A stretch of 64,000 bases of DNA from Vanessa cardui (lineage: Eukaryota; Arthropoda; Insecta; Lepidoptera; Nymphalidae), in contig NC_061131.1 of the NCBI RefSeq assembly GCF_905220365.1, positions 1,984,001-2,048,000 of the forward strand, read 5' to 3'. The stretch's first letter is position 1; each line of letters starts with the position of its first letter. The notes beneath the pieces are model-generated. The model made no database searches and had not been told where the DNA came from. It was given only the letters and a program-made list of their open reading frames with translations. Positions 32,978 through 44,356 of this stretch are shown here, one piece after another. Position numbers and translations under genes: made by a program.

Positions 32978-33260
32978 ACAGCCTGTAAATATCCCACTGC
33001 TGGGCTCTCCCTTTGAGGAGAAGGTTTGGAACATATTCCATCACGTAGTTCCAATGCGGGTTGTTGTGGAATACATATGTGGCAGAAATTCCATTAATTT
33101 ACACATATGCAGGTTTCTTCACGATGGTTTCCTTAACCGCCGAGGAAGAGATGAATTTAAACACAAATTAGGGACAAGAATATTCAGTGGTGCTTGCCTG
33201 GGTTTGAACCCGCATTCATCGCTTAAGATGCATGCCTTCTAACCAATGGGCCATCTCGAT
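32978..33260 (-). repeat. SINE-M1 copy
   Basis: ACAGCCTGTAAATATCCCAC to CTAACCAATGGGCCATCTCG, with scattered substitutions (older copy). Lacks the AAAGGCCTCC bases near the tail. Confidence 0.88.
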
Positions 33261-34145
33261 TTTCCGCAGCAATATATCACGCAACTAGTAAAATATCTAT
33301 AAATCAAGGATATATTCAAAAGTTGAGATATATTTTCAAATATTAAAATATCGCGAAAGGACAAAACAAGGAAACAAGAACTATGAAGAAGATCCAGAGC
33401 CGGATTAACCACGTAACAACAGTTGTTATTGCTTTATACCCCACGCGAAGAAGGGGCCCGCGCTAAAGAGGACTCCGCGCGAAAGAGAGCCCCGCATTTT
33501 AAACACTCATCTATATGTGAGTGCAATTATTTGAAATATTTTTCATGAATCAGTTTTTAGTTGTTAGTTTGGTAGAAACCTAATGTTTGGGTTTTTATAC
33601 TTTTTCAGACCTTAGCAAGGTTCATAATATACTTTTAATTACCAAAAAAACTTAATCTAAATTTAATTGTTTTTTTAAGACTTTAACTTAAGAACCCATT
33701 GCAAACCAATTACTATTTAGAAGATATTGCTTGAGGCCCCGCGCTTGTTTAACTTCGCGCTGAGAAGATCCATTAGAGCCCAAAAAAATCCTATCCATTA
33801 ATTTTTTCATTACAACAATGAATCCATCGGCATCCACTTCTAAGAATAATATATTTAGGGTTTGCAATTAACATAATTCACACGGAACATCATTTCTCCG
33901 AACAAATACTATTAGCTTAACCATGATATAAAAATAGGCTCAGAAATGAATTTGTACGTCACGGCCTGTACTGTTTATTGCTTCGCCGACAACCCTAAAT
34001 ATAAAACATCTGAGGATCGTGAACGCAATAATGCGAATACAATGGTCAGACGCTGATATGAGGCAGGTCGTCTCGTGTAAATAATAACGTGGGGATTAGG
34101 CTATTTGACAACGACAAAAATAAAGTATCAATATTTGTAATAAGT
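33261..34145. other. Unassigned stretch with a possible hAT-like end
   Basis: CAGAGCCGGATTAACCACG (33395) followed by GGGGCCCGCGC resembles a hAT-type terminus, and GAGGCCCCGCGCTTG recurs near 33.73 kb, but no closing inverted repeat was found. Confidence 0.35.
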
Positions 34146-34158
34146 ATATATTAAGAAT

Positions 34159-34623
34159 GTTGTCTTAAATTTTCGCGATTATTACATATTGAAATAAAAC
34201 TAGTTATAACGGATTTGAATCGCGTATATTAATTATTTTTGACATTCCGACGTTTCGAGCACTTTACAGCGTTCGTGGTCACGGGTAGACTAAGGTGGCA
34301 TTTGTCTATTTGAAGAACAAAGGAAATATTATTTACAACTACCGCCACCGATTTCTCAATTGGTATCTTGAGTAACGTTCTGGTTGCACGCAGAAGGCAC
34401 TGACTGTATCTTTAGGTCTTGCAGTCTGTTGGATTTGGGATTTTTTAATAAGTGGATCCCAGGTGTTAGAAAGTCTTCAACCATGTTCTCTATTGAAGTT
34501 CGTTTGTTTTTGAATTTCAATAGCCTCGCGTATCATTCTAGGAATGAATCTGTGTTCTTTAGTGAGGATCTGTGGTTTATCAAATCGAATAAAATGGTTA
34601 GGTTTATCCAGAGCATGTTAAGA
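34159..34623 (-). mobile_element. Penelope-like retroelement, 5' truncated, with 13-bp target duplication
   Basis: Flanked by ATATATTAAGAAT at 34146-34158 and 34624-34636. On the minus strand it holds the end of the endonuclease ORF, then TACCCGTGACCACGAACGCT, GTGCTCGAAACGTCGGAATG and a terminus CGCGAAAATTTAAGACAAC. Penelope elements encode a reverse transcriptase plus a GIY-YIG endonuclease and often have truncated or inverted ends. Length 465 bp. Confidence 0.88.
34339..34620 (-). pseudogene. C-terminus of the Penelope GIY-YIG endonuclease
   Basis: In one frame: HALDKPNHFIRFDKPQILTK, EHRFIPRMIREAIEIQKQTN, FNREHG, stop (34477-34479), RLSNTWDPLIKKSQ, and on to RNRWR and a natural stop at 34339-34341. 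The R-x-x-R-M-IREAIEI then FNRE-G and LSNTWDPLI pattern is the hallmark of the Penelope endonuclease C-terminus. One in-frame TGA and loss of everything upstream make it inactive. Confidence 0.85.
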
Positions 34624-34636
34624 ATATATTAAGAAT

Positions 34637-36120
34637 TTAAAAATGTTTATTTATTTACGAACGTTGAAAATAATCATTAATTCATTCAAAGATCCATACA
34701 TAAAAATGCAAATTTCAAACGTTTGTCACCTGACACAAAACGCTCCTGATTGGTCGGGTTTATGATGACGTCACTTGCTTGTTTACCTCGTTTGCCTACT
34801 GTATGTGGATTATATGTATCACAGATTACAATACAGGCAGTGACTTCATCGACCCCATTGGTAGCGCGATATTGTCCAAGTAGCGTTTTGTACGCTATTA
34901 AAATATAGAATTTTTGTACTAGAAATAAAAAAAAAAACAAATTTTACTGCGTTTCTTAACTTCTTCTAAATAATATAAAAAACGATATAAAAAAATCAGT
35001 CATATAGCCTAGACCTGTATATTTTTATTAATCTTCGTTCAGTGTCAATTTTTAAAATAATTACTATCATCGCCACAACTTACTATATAGGTTTTTCTTT
35101 GTCTAATTATACGAAGATGTTATTAAAAAACAAAGCGTGTAATTACAAAGGCACGTTATGTAATTAATTGATTAATTCTTGTAATTAGCCTGCTACTAAA
35201 ATTGTTATTAAAACAGTCCGCGATATAAATCAATGATAAACTTCATACTTATTTTATAAAGTTTTTTCCTTCAAATGGATTAAAAATGATGTATGTCAAA
35301 AACCCGCCAAATACTCCCGCCTTTATTTATAACACAGATAACATATCCTAAGTTCATTTTAAGAATAAGCTGTCATGAGTTTTGAAGTTTGATAGCATAT
35401 TTGAATTATAGATACAAAATATATAAATTAATGAGGCAATAAAATTCTAAAATTGAGGCTGTTACTACTGTTATGTTAAAGTTCAATCCTAGGGCTCACA
35501 GTTCTGAATTTTTAAAGTTAATTCGGTATTGATTAGTCATTTTCGCTATTTTTAATTCATATTTGACCTACATTATTCCGATATATTGTGGTTTATTTAT
35601 TAAAAGATAGTTACAATGGTGCTATATTTTAGATTTACTAAAGATGTTAAAAATGTTATTTAAGACATTCATTCGTTGCACTCGGATTGAGCAGTTTGGT
35701 GGTGCTTTTTCTTCTTGTTTGTTATTGTTTTCTGATATTAAAAGGCTAGTAAGCTCATTGAATATATATTATTAATTTAAAATATGTTTAATGAGTTTAC
35801 TAAAAATATATGGATAACAAACAAATAAATCTTTTTTATTAATGTTGACCCAGTGCAACCGTACATTTTCCAGAATAAATAGTAATTTAATTATATTCGA
35901 ATAGATGAAGTACCAATTTCCATTTTCACACAGTTACAAAAAGCGTGTTGATTTGTTCGTAAGAGAGACTTAGTGACTAATGGATCTGAATGAAAACGAT
36001 CTGTGATCGAAACAGTTAAATAAAAACATTCCAGTAAACGATAAAAAAAATGTTTGCAAACAGTTCAATAAAAAATATAAACACTTAAAAATATAAATAA
36101 AATATCTGTAAAAAAAATTA
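34637..36120. other. AT-rich stretch; candidate repeat at 34.69-34.92 kb
   Basis: ACAAAACGCTCCTGATTGGT (34735) and the later AAGTAGCGTTTTGTACG (34878) are inverted over about 13 bases, with GATGACGTCACTTGC between. It looks like a dispersed element but no second copy is present to prove it. The rest is featureless. Confidence 0.4.
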
Positions 36121-36122
36121 CT

Positions 36123-36230
36123 TGACAGCGCCATCTAGTTGCATATTGACGAACTTATTGGCTGCTTACGGTATGTCCAACTTTTAATATATAAATAAGT
36201 TTACTAAAACTGTCAACAGATGGCGCTACA
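36123..36230. repeat. Small element bounded by inverted GCGCCATCT motifs
   Basis: TGACAGCGCCATCTAGTTGC at the left and CTGTCAACAGATGGCGCTAC at the right are inverted over about ten exact bases (AGCGCCATCT). Probably a decayed MITE. Confidence 0.4.
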
Positions 36231-37456
36231 TGTAACGATGGTAATTGTTAATAACAATTATTAATCGCCAGTTTTATATTTTTAATTACAAAATGATAAT
36301 AAGTATAATTAAGAAATTAAAAGAATCAACACATTAATTGTAGGACACAATGAAATTACTTGATAATTAAAATCTCCTGAATTTGATTTAGCCTTCTCCT
36401 AATTACCCGTTATTAGAAATTTATTTCCTTTTGATCTTGGTTACAATTGATGTTACTTAAGTGACAACACACTGATTCTAAATAAAGAAATATTTATTAA
36501 AATATTTACTTTTTTACAGATCTTTACATTATTTCGCTTTCTACTTAAATTTTCATTGAGCTAATTATCTAACTAGAAATTTGTAACATCGTGTAAGTTA
36601 TTAACAAGCAAAGTAATTAAATCAGCAGATTCTCTCCCAATAATTGTAATACCTTTACACTCAGAAAACGCACTGTAGATTTGTCAATAAAGTATTCAAT
36701 TTTTGTGACGTCTTCAAAAATTTTAAGTGCATTAAATTTCGTTATCTATATCTATAAATAGTATTACAGAGTCCCTTTTTGCCTCTGTCTTTATCAATGA
36801 TTTGTCTATGTGACTTGTTAATATTTTGTACGTAATGACTCAATTGTAAAGGTATTTTATCAAAAAAGCAGTTTATTTCGCAACTCCTAAGATTTAAGCA
36901 GTGTGAGCCATAAAACTCAGATGGAAACAAGATACATCAAAACAATGTACTAGAAGGTCTAGGTGCACTAGAAGTGACAGCTCTGTCTCTCTTTTAATGG
37001 TACTCATAATTTATGACTTCGATCTTATTATAAATTATTAATTACTGGAGTAATTTGATCCAATTAAATATTAATCCTTATTAAGTTAGTTATTCAGGCA
37101 CTTATTATTAAATTTATTTATATTAGGATTGTATAACATTCGAATTAATATTTAAAAATAAATCGATGATTCCAAATTACTCACAAAACAAATGAAAAAC
37201 GTTTGCTTTAAAGTTTAAATTATCCAAATTTGAATCTGTAATCCGTGAACATTTTTGTTTCTGTTTATGAGAAAATTGTGACACAAACCATTTTTGTTGT
37301 CATTAATATATCTCATTTATGACTATGCACCGGAGAGGGTTTATGGAAGTATTTCAAAAATAATCTTTATAATGCGTTAGCGGTCTTGTGTATATAGATT
37401 CAACAATATGGCACAAGGCACCTGAGCGCAGTTTTTGTCCAAGCTGCTTATATTAC
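36231..37456. other. Unassigned AT-rich stretch
   Basis: No domain or repeat family. TACATCAAAACAATGTACTA near 36.93 kb recurs exactly near 45.07 kb, a possible shared but unrecognised repeat. Confidence 0.5.
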
Positions 37457-37828
37457 ACATCATCATCATCCTCCTGCCCTTATCCCAATTTTATTTGAGG
37501 TCGGCGCAGCATGTTTTTTCCTTCCATACTTCTATGTTTGAACAAGTAACATTCTTTCTTACCTTATCGTCCGCATAACATACCCATACCATGATAGCCG
37601 CCTTCCACATAACTTCTCGGCTATCGGTGTCACTTTCAAACTTCCTCTTATGTACTCATTCCTTACTCTGTCCATTCGCGTAACACCATATATTCCTCTC
37701 AGCATTCTCATCTCCGCAATATGCAACTGCCTTTCAGTCATCCTTTTTGTAGACCTACATTCTGATCTATATAGAACAGCAGGTCTGATCATAGTCTTAT
37801 AGATCTTTCCCTTAAGTTTAAGCTGCCA
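37457..37828 (-). pseudogene. RTE-like LINE C-terminal fragment with internal deletion
   Basis: Minus-strand frame: KGKIYKTMIRPAVLYRSECR, MRMLRGIYGVTRMDRVRNEY and IRGSLKVTPIAEKLCGRRL, then SWYGYVMR. This is the conserved C-terminal domain of RTE reverse transcriptases (MIRPAVLYGSECW, RNEYIRGS-KV-PI-EK, W-GHVMR). The frame stops right after VMRTIR, because about 50 codons up to the DDM-RKNVT block seen at 19.5 kb are deleted. The (CAT)n end marks the 3' tail. Confidence 0.85.
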
Positions 37829-38082
37829 TATTACACATCAGCCAAAAAAGTCGGTAGTGGAAGTTTGATAGACAGATAGCGTCATGTATATCACCCGATT
37901 TTCGAGTAAATCGCTATACAATTCCAAAGCAAAAAGGGTGCTCATGGAACTACAAATACACTCCACACTACCTCCTGGTATTTGCACAACGTTAATCCGT
38001 CTTCTTCAACCTTTTGTTTTGTCCGACACTTTATCTATAGAAAGCAATATGTTATGAAATTTGTCGAATTTTGTAATATGTA

Positions 38083-38310
38083 ACCTCCTTGGTCAAGTAG
38101 TGTGTACGCCTATATTCATTGGTACGTCATTCTGAGGTACTGTGTTCGATTACCGGCCAAATCGATGTAGATAAAGTTTATTAGTTTTCTATGTATTGGC
38201 TCTGGGTGTTTGTGATACCGTCGTTACTTCTGATTTTCCATACCACAAGTGCTAGGCTACTTACATTGGGATCAAAATAACGTATGTGTCGTTGTCCAAT
38301 ATTTATTTTT
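38083..38310 (+). repeat. SINE-M2, old copy
   Basis: ACCTCCTTGGTCAAGTAGTG, TGTTCGATTACCGGCC, GGGTGTTTGTGATACCGTCG and TTACATTGGGATCAAAATAA. Complete but diverged. Confidence 0.82.
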
Positions 38311-39000
38311 TTCTTTATAACTGTGACATACATATTACAAACTCTGTGTATGATCATTAAAACTTGACTTAAAACTATGCAATAGAACGAAAATCGATAA
38401 GGCACAGGGTGAGTTTACATGGAACTGTGTTATTGTACTGTAATTATACTGATCATCGGATTTCTATACCAAAACACCTAGTAAGATGAAGCCTAACCCT
38501 TTAACAATGGAATAATGGATTAATAGCTTGTAAACATCCAATCGTCATTGCAATTGTGTCTGGTAATATATAGATAACACTAGGTATCGCCGGAGATTTA
38601 ACTTGCGTTTTATAGTTGTCTGATGTTAAGTATAAAAAATGATTATGTCTTCTTTGAAGTTCAAATTGGCTTTGTATAAAATTTAATCAAATTCGGTACT
38701 GTGGTGGACAACAGACTGAGTTCCATAACACATTTCTAGTATTAATAGTACAGTTTAGTTATTTAGTAACAGTTGTATGTTGAAAATTTATTGTTTTATG
38801 ATCGACTTGTAAGGAGTTCTTAATTCAAATTTTTATTTAATTTAAAGTTACATTTATTTGTGTTAATTCCGCAAAACAATTGGTTAGTTCTAATCAAATG
38901 ATAGTATTGAAATTTTGTATGAATGTTTTTTGTTACTGGCAATACAATCCAGTCAATGAAAAGAGTTAATATATTTTTTCTTTTACAAAATGATTTTCTT
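38311..39000. other. AT-rich stretch without a recognised feature
   Basis: Nothing beyond chance frames. Confidence 0.5.
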
Positions 39001-39120
39001 TAGCCGGTTTTCTCAGTTCCCAGATTTTAAATTCCGAACCTGTTGTAGATTTTTGACCACCATTAAGCAAGTATATAGATCTATATTCAGAAAAGTTTTT
39101 TGTCTTTGACTTGACATTGA
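39001..39120 (+). repeat. CR1-type LINE 3' end, old
   Basis: AGCCGGTTTTCTCAGTTCCC, TTCCGAACCTGTTGTAGATT, TTTTTGACC and TTTTTTGTCTTTGACTTGAC match, in sense orientation, the end of the LINE at 23.2 kb. Confidence 0.65.
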
Positions 39121-40524
39121 TAAACCAATAATTTAATTGTGTTTAGATTACGTGATATTTGTGGCGATACTATTTTACTGTTTTTTGAGAATGTGTACCT
39201 CGAAAGAGGTGTTATTTAAATGTATTTCCTGTAAGCACTGTTTTTATGGTCTACCTTTATTTTTATTACAAACGATAATAATAAATATAATGTACTTTCT
39301 TTTCTAAATAGCTGCTAAATCTTAATTAATTACATATAATGTTATAATTGCTTACGATCTAGGCTACTTGTGTTCCAAAGATCTTGGATCTTGTGTTCCA
39401 AAGTTCAATTGCTCATATGAACTGATAAGTCATTTGTATTTTTTATGTCAGAAAATTCGTATAAACAATTTCAATTCATAGCGCGGATAGAGGAAAAAGA
39501 AAAAAAAAACATTCTAAAACTTTGTTGTCATTCGATCATTCAGTCAACTATAAAATAACTATGTAATCAACTATATAATATATATAAATATAAAAACATA
39601 TATCTGTCAAGGGTTACTCTATGTGTGTGGTATGACCTACACACATAGAGTATATTCTTGTATTTAAATTAAAAAATGTTGACTAATTAATGCCCCCTTT
39701 TTTCGTTCTGTTAATAAGAAGTATCAATTTTCAAATTAGTTTAAAGGATATTACGTTCGTTATTTCCTATGTTCTGCGCTACATACATATGTATATACAT
39801 ACATGTACACAAAAAATGTTCTATTATAAAGAGGTTTTTATTGATTTTTCTCGTTAGAATCTGTTCAAATCATTTTCGATCAGCTGACAATTGAATTTAT
39901 AAATTTAAATTCACATAGATATAAATATGTAATTCTAATTAAAAATTATACGATATTTTGCGTAATAAAATAAAACAAGTTCCACAGATGTGAACTAATC
40001 TATGTATTGAAATTTTGACGTTAAAAAATCCTCTTCCTAACATCGAATACAAGCTTGTGAGGACGTGATACTACAGGCAATAACTTAAAATTGGATTTCT
40101 GATCCATCACCGAGGCGATGAAACGGGTCCCGTGACGTACGCTGATGTTAATATTCAAAGCACTCCCGTTTTAACAGTGTCCTGAACATGCTTCAAATTT
40201 GGCGATTATACGAGTGCTCTGTTATGTTAAAATGTTGTTTACGATAAGATATTCTATTGAGTTTTTATGGAAACGTAAGGAAAATAAATATTAAAACAAA
40301 TGACAAAAATATGAGAGTGTGTTTTTCTTTTTTTTTTTTGTATTGGTTGTCGTTTTGTGATGGTGACGCATTTTCATTTAATCGATATTTTTAATGACAA
40401 CCTTTGGAAAGAAGTTTACTTCGACAAGGTTTTATAGACAAAATTTTTTATATGTGCTGTAAGCGGTTGAGGAGTTCTCATAAATTTAATTTTAAATCGT
40501 TTTATTTTTATTTTTTAAATAGCT
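39121..40524. other. Unassigned AT-rich stretch with one hairpin
   Basis: TACTCTATGTGTGT (39615-39628) pairs exactly with 39639-39652 around GGTATGACCT. Otherwise no repeats or exons recognised. Confidence 0.55.
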
Positions 40525-40690
40525 ATGCTAATGAGAATTTGCATCATTTGATGGTAAGATACCAACTGCCTCACCACATTGGCACTGTAAGAAATATTAA
40601 TTTTTACATCACACCAATTCGCCACGAACCTCGGGAGTTCCCATGATGTCATGCCCCTGGACCTGTAGTTACACAGGCATACCTAAACCA
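40525..40690 (-). repeat. D-repeat, old copy
   Basis: TTTGATGGTAAGATACCAAC, GGCACTGTAAGAAATATTAA, GGACCTGTAGTTACACAGGC and AACCAGAACACAAG keep the family order. Confidence 0.65.
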
Positions 40691-40999
40691 GAACACAAGT
40701 TAGTGTGTTTTGTAAAATAACAATTTTAATAAATGTTTATTTAAACACATTAGTTGCAGGTTAGTCTGGATTATGCTTAATACGATAGTGGTTATACTTT
40801 GACAGCTTATTACTTTTTTTTATTTTATCTAGATGTACTAACAAAATATTGATGTTATTTTTTTGTTCCATTTTCAAAAGTATTTACACTTTAGAACGGG
40901 AGATTAGAACGTGTCGTGGTGACATTATGCGTAGCATGTGATTTAATAATACATAACAATGAATATAACATACAAAATAATTTGCTAAGGAGCACTTTA

Positions 41000-41210
41000 G
41001 TCAAACTTTAACCGAAGATTCTAAGTTCAAGTCCGGGCGACATGTATCATGTGGTTAAATTTGAATTTTTTATTCATCTCGTTTTCAGAGTTGAATGAAG
41101 ACATCGAGAGTTAACCGGTGACAGGTAGGAATCTATCTAATCTAGGTATCCACCAACTCGTATTAGAGCCATGTGGTGGAGTAGGCTACAAACTACAAGT
41201 GCAATCCCAT
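41000..41210 (+). repeat. SINE-M1, very old copy
   Basis: A degraded TTAACCGAAGATTCTAAGTT and CAAGTCCGGGCG give the B-box region, then ATTCATCTCGTTTTCAGAG and CCACCAACTCGTATTAGAGC. Substitutions throughout. Confidence 0.6.
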
Positions 41211-41394
41211 TAACAAGTCCCATCAAACGTATCAAAAAAATCTCTTAGAAGACGTTGATTAAAAGTAACATTCAATTATATGGCAGAATCGATATCAAAG
41301 TAACAGAGGTTAACAATAATAGTTTTTACTAAAACATCAGTAACATCGCAGTTTCATCGCCAATAAAAATGTCATCTCCGAATTGAATATTGGA

Positions 41395-41612
41395 GGTCGA
41401 ACGTCGATTGCGTATCTATCAAAACTCTTATGTCCCATGTCAAGTATCCCTCATCTTCCCATTCCACTGAGGTTGAAACTTGGGTGGCACAAGGCAGTCG
41501 CGTTTCGACCACGGCGCGATTTGGACGTCTGTTTCGCTCTACACGATTCCCGCCTTTCGTAATAAAACGATTTACACATCAATCAAAGGACACAATGGAT
41601 ACCGTGAGAATT
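41395..41612 (+). other. GC-richer block, candidate first exon (speculative)
   Basis: A non-repetitive, GC-richer block with CGTTTCGACCACGGCGCG and CTACACGATTCCCGCC. It ends GACACAATGGATACCGTGAG, then AATTACAG and GTAATT. The ATG has a fair context and is followed by a possible 5' splice site after codons MDTVRIT, as in a short first coding exon. No downstream exon was found in the remaining 22 kb of the plus strand, so this rests on composition and splice motif only. Confidence 0.2.
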
Positions 41613-42314
41613 ACAGGTAATTTTTTTTTGATTTTTTTTTTCAAATAAATTGTCGTTTAATTGTTCGTGGGAAAATAGTGAAGCGTTTTCACTTCTCAAA
41701 CGCGTGTGAATAAGCGTTTGACCATTTCAACTTAATAAGCTTTCTTTTAAAGAAAATTTCTTATCATTTCTCGATCCTTTCTTAGATGTAAACAAATATC
41801 ATTAAATATTTTTTTCATTTTGACAATCTGTGTTAGTTGTTAAAACAATTAAGCAATATAACTAAGTTTGTTTTTTACTATTTTTTATTTAAGTTCAATC
41901 ATTTAGTTGGCATGTAAAACAGTGAAATTAGAAAATGCTTTTTATCAGTAAATTAAATATTCAAAGAGCACACTGTATATATATAATCAAAATAGATATT
42001 AGTATACTATTAAAATGTATAATTAAATCTTTAAAAAAAAATTTATTATATAGAGTGTTCTTACTATAAATAAAAACAATTTAAAAAAAGGAATACTGTA
42101 TTACATCTCGTGATGTGATGTCTAATCGAGATGTGAACTTGTTCTTTGACCGTGAAGTTGTAATTGCGGTTGTAACTTCCAATTTGTTTACACAAACGAA
42201 CGTTTTACTTTGATTGTTTACCTTATGGCAATGAATTTTTATACACTAATTTTGCAGAATGCCTTAAATATATTCTAAACGAAGAAGGCTATTATTGTTG
42301 TTATTTTTTTAAAT
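41613..42314. other. AT-rich stretch without a recognised feature
   Basis: Nothing beyond A/T runs and chance frames. Confidence 0.5.
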
Positions 42315-42500
42315 ACTAGCAACCCGCCGTGGTTTCACACGGGTACAATTTATTAGTAAAGAAAACTATATGTATATATTTATGATTTTTATGCCTTTCA
42401 ACGACTATTTATTTAAATAAGATCATTACTTTCTATGGTAACCCGTACAAACAAACAAACAAATCTTCTACTTCTTCTTCTTGGTGATATTAGTATAGAG
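42315..42500 (-). mobile_element. Helitron-like 3' end, other subfamily
   Basis: On the minus strand it ends GTACCCGTGTGAAACCACGG, CGGGTTGCTAGT. The upstream part (AACAAACAAACAAATC in plus letters) differs from the main Lep-Helitron; its 5' end is uncertain. Confidence 0.55.
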
Positions 42501-42513
42501 TATAGATTAATTG

Positions 42514-42840
42514 TCAAAATCAAAATAAATTTTATTCAAGTAGGCTTTTACAAGCACTTTTGAATCGTCATTTTACAATTAAGAGAAGCTACCACCGGTT
42601 CGGAAAGTAGATTCTATCTAGAAGAACCGGCAAGAAACTCAGTAGTTACTTTTTTCAACATTTAAATAATACAGTCATGTTAGTTAAATGCAATTATATA
42701 ACGTCATCGTATATAAGTCAACAGGTATTAACTCCACGCTTTTTTATCATCTATAAAATCTTGTATCGAATAATATGCCTTTTTTACCTATGTATTTTTT
42801 TAAAAAATATTTGAATTTACGAAACGGCAAAGTTAAAAAT
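42514..42840 (-). repeat. L-tail copy, long
   Basis: CAAAATCAAAATAAATTTTA, AGTAGGCTTTTACAAGCACT, AAGAACCGGCAAGAAACTCA, AATCTTGTATCGAATAATAT and ACGAAACGGCAAAGTTAAAA. Well preserved across about 325 bp. Confidence 0.87.
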
Positions 42841-43657
42841 AACGACTCTCGTATTCAATACTCTTTTACTATATCGTAAAAAAAATATTTCGCATGTTAC
42901 CAATATGAAGATAGCTTTATACAAACACAAGTATGTTTTTTTTTAATTATTCTATTTATAAAAGTAATAAGGTTGTACTAAAAAATCAAAATATTATACT
43001 TTATTCGAGTATGTTCACATAACAAATTCTTTTGAGTATTTTTTATAGATCATATTAAATATTTAGTCATTACATGTACAGATTTTATACATATATTATA
43101 TCGAAAACAAAATAATATTTTGTTAAAAAAAGTTTGGAAAAAATTCGCGTAAATTTTTTATACTAATTTAATGCTTAAAATCCTTTTATGAAAGAATGTT
43201 TATATCAACTTGTAATTTAAGTATCAACGCTCAAAATTACTCAGTAAACTATCCAACTATTTTAACAGAACATTTAAAAATAAATCATTTCACCGAATGA
43301 ACGGTATTACCAGCTCATCTAAGCTGTCACCCTCGCGTAACGTATTAATTCAAAGCGTTCGACAATGCAAGCACTGGTTGGTTTTCTATTGCCTCAATAT
43401 AATAATACTAAACTTTGGTTACACTGAGCCCTTTGTACGCCTCACGTTTCGTAGGGGAGAAGAGCCCTTTAGTGTAACAATAGGATAGCTCCGTGAAATA
43501 TGCTACAAAGGGGTCACGTGAGGGGATGCACTAGGCCCCTTATTTTAAATGAGCGATACCGATGTTATTTATTAGCCGTTCTGCGTATCTTATAGATAAA
43601 ATCACGATTTATACTTATTTTTTACTAAGTATATAGGTGGGTCTTTTTTTATAGTGT
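42841..43657. other. Unassigned stretch with a less AT-rich block
   Basis: 43290-43540 is less AT-rich (CTAAGCTGTCACCCTCGCGT, GGTCACGTGAGGGGATGC) and non-repetitive, but its frames show no motif or convincing splice site. Confidence 0.45.
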
Positions 43658-43955
43658 ACTAGCGACCCGGCTGATACTAGAGATATATTACAGAATTTGT
43701 TTATTTACGACATCACATCGCAAACTTCTAAAATTATCAGTGTTTCTTTACTATATCGTCCATGTATTATATATAAAAACTTTCCTCTTGAATCACTCTA
43801 TCTATTAAAAAAGACCGCAACAAAATCCGTTGCGTAGTTTTAAAGATTTAAGCATAGATAGGGATATAAGGACAGATAAAGCGACTTTATCAACCGACTT
43901 CCAAAAGGAGGAGGTTATCAATTCGTCTGTATTTTTTTTTTATACCATGTAGTGA
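43658..43955 (-). mobile_element. Lep-Helitron with inserted K-repeat piece
   Basis: Minus strand: starts TCACTACATGG and ends GCCGGGTCGCTAGT. The GC-rich 3' part has lost GCACCCGTGCGAA. Between 43890 and 43942 a K-repeat fragment (CAACCGACTTCCAAAAGGAG onward) replaces the usual TTGTTTTATAC. Confidence 0.75.
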
Positions 43956-44046
43956 TAGTAACATGTATTACTCTGTTAAAGAAAGTTTGTCGTAGTTACT
44001 AACTTACAAATAGCAATTAAAAGTTGTTTATGGGATATAGAACCAG

Positions 44047-44175
44047 CAAACAATTCTTAGCAGGCCTTTGTATTGACTGTGGGCGTGTTCCTTCTCTCCA
44101 GTTATTCTACTGTTTAGTAGAAGTTTCTAGTAATGCTGTGTTCCGGTTTGCACTGCTCTGCCAATATAATTGGCT
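44047..44175 (+). repeat. D-repeat, very old fragment
   Basis: CAGGCCTTTGTATTGACTGT, CAGTTATTCTACTGTTTAGT and GCTGTGTTCCGGTTTGCAC follow the family order; the rest has decayed. Confidence 0.45.
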
Positions 44176-44214
44176 CATGAGACATTACATCTTATATATC
44201 ATTGTTTGTATAAA

Positions 44215-44356
44215 TGCAACGATGGATGGATTGTGTGAAAGACCATATGGTTGGAAAGAATTTTACTTGTGAAATGACGTCAGACAGAGAAGTATGGAAG
44301 AAGAAGATGTGATGCCTAAGTAAAGTCGGGATAAGGGCAGGAGGATAATGGATGAT
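44215..44356 (+). pseudogene. RTE-like LINE 3' end
   Basis: CGATGGATGGATTGTGTGAA (RWMDCVK), GAAATGACGTCAGACAGAGA (EMTSDRE) and GGGATAAGGGCAGGAGGATA. Same terminus as at 19.5 kb with more mutations (ADTK region altered). Confidence 0.78.

Noticed and set aside
33395..33790. hAT transposon starting CAGAGCCGGATTAACC
   Set aside because: No closing inverted repeat, 8-bp duplication or transposase sequence could be found.
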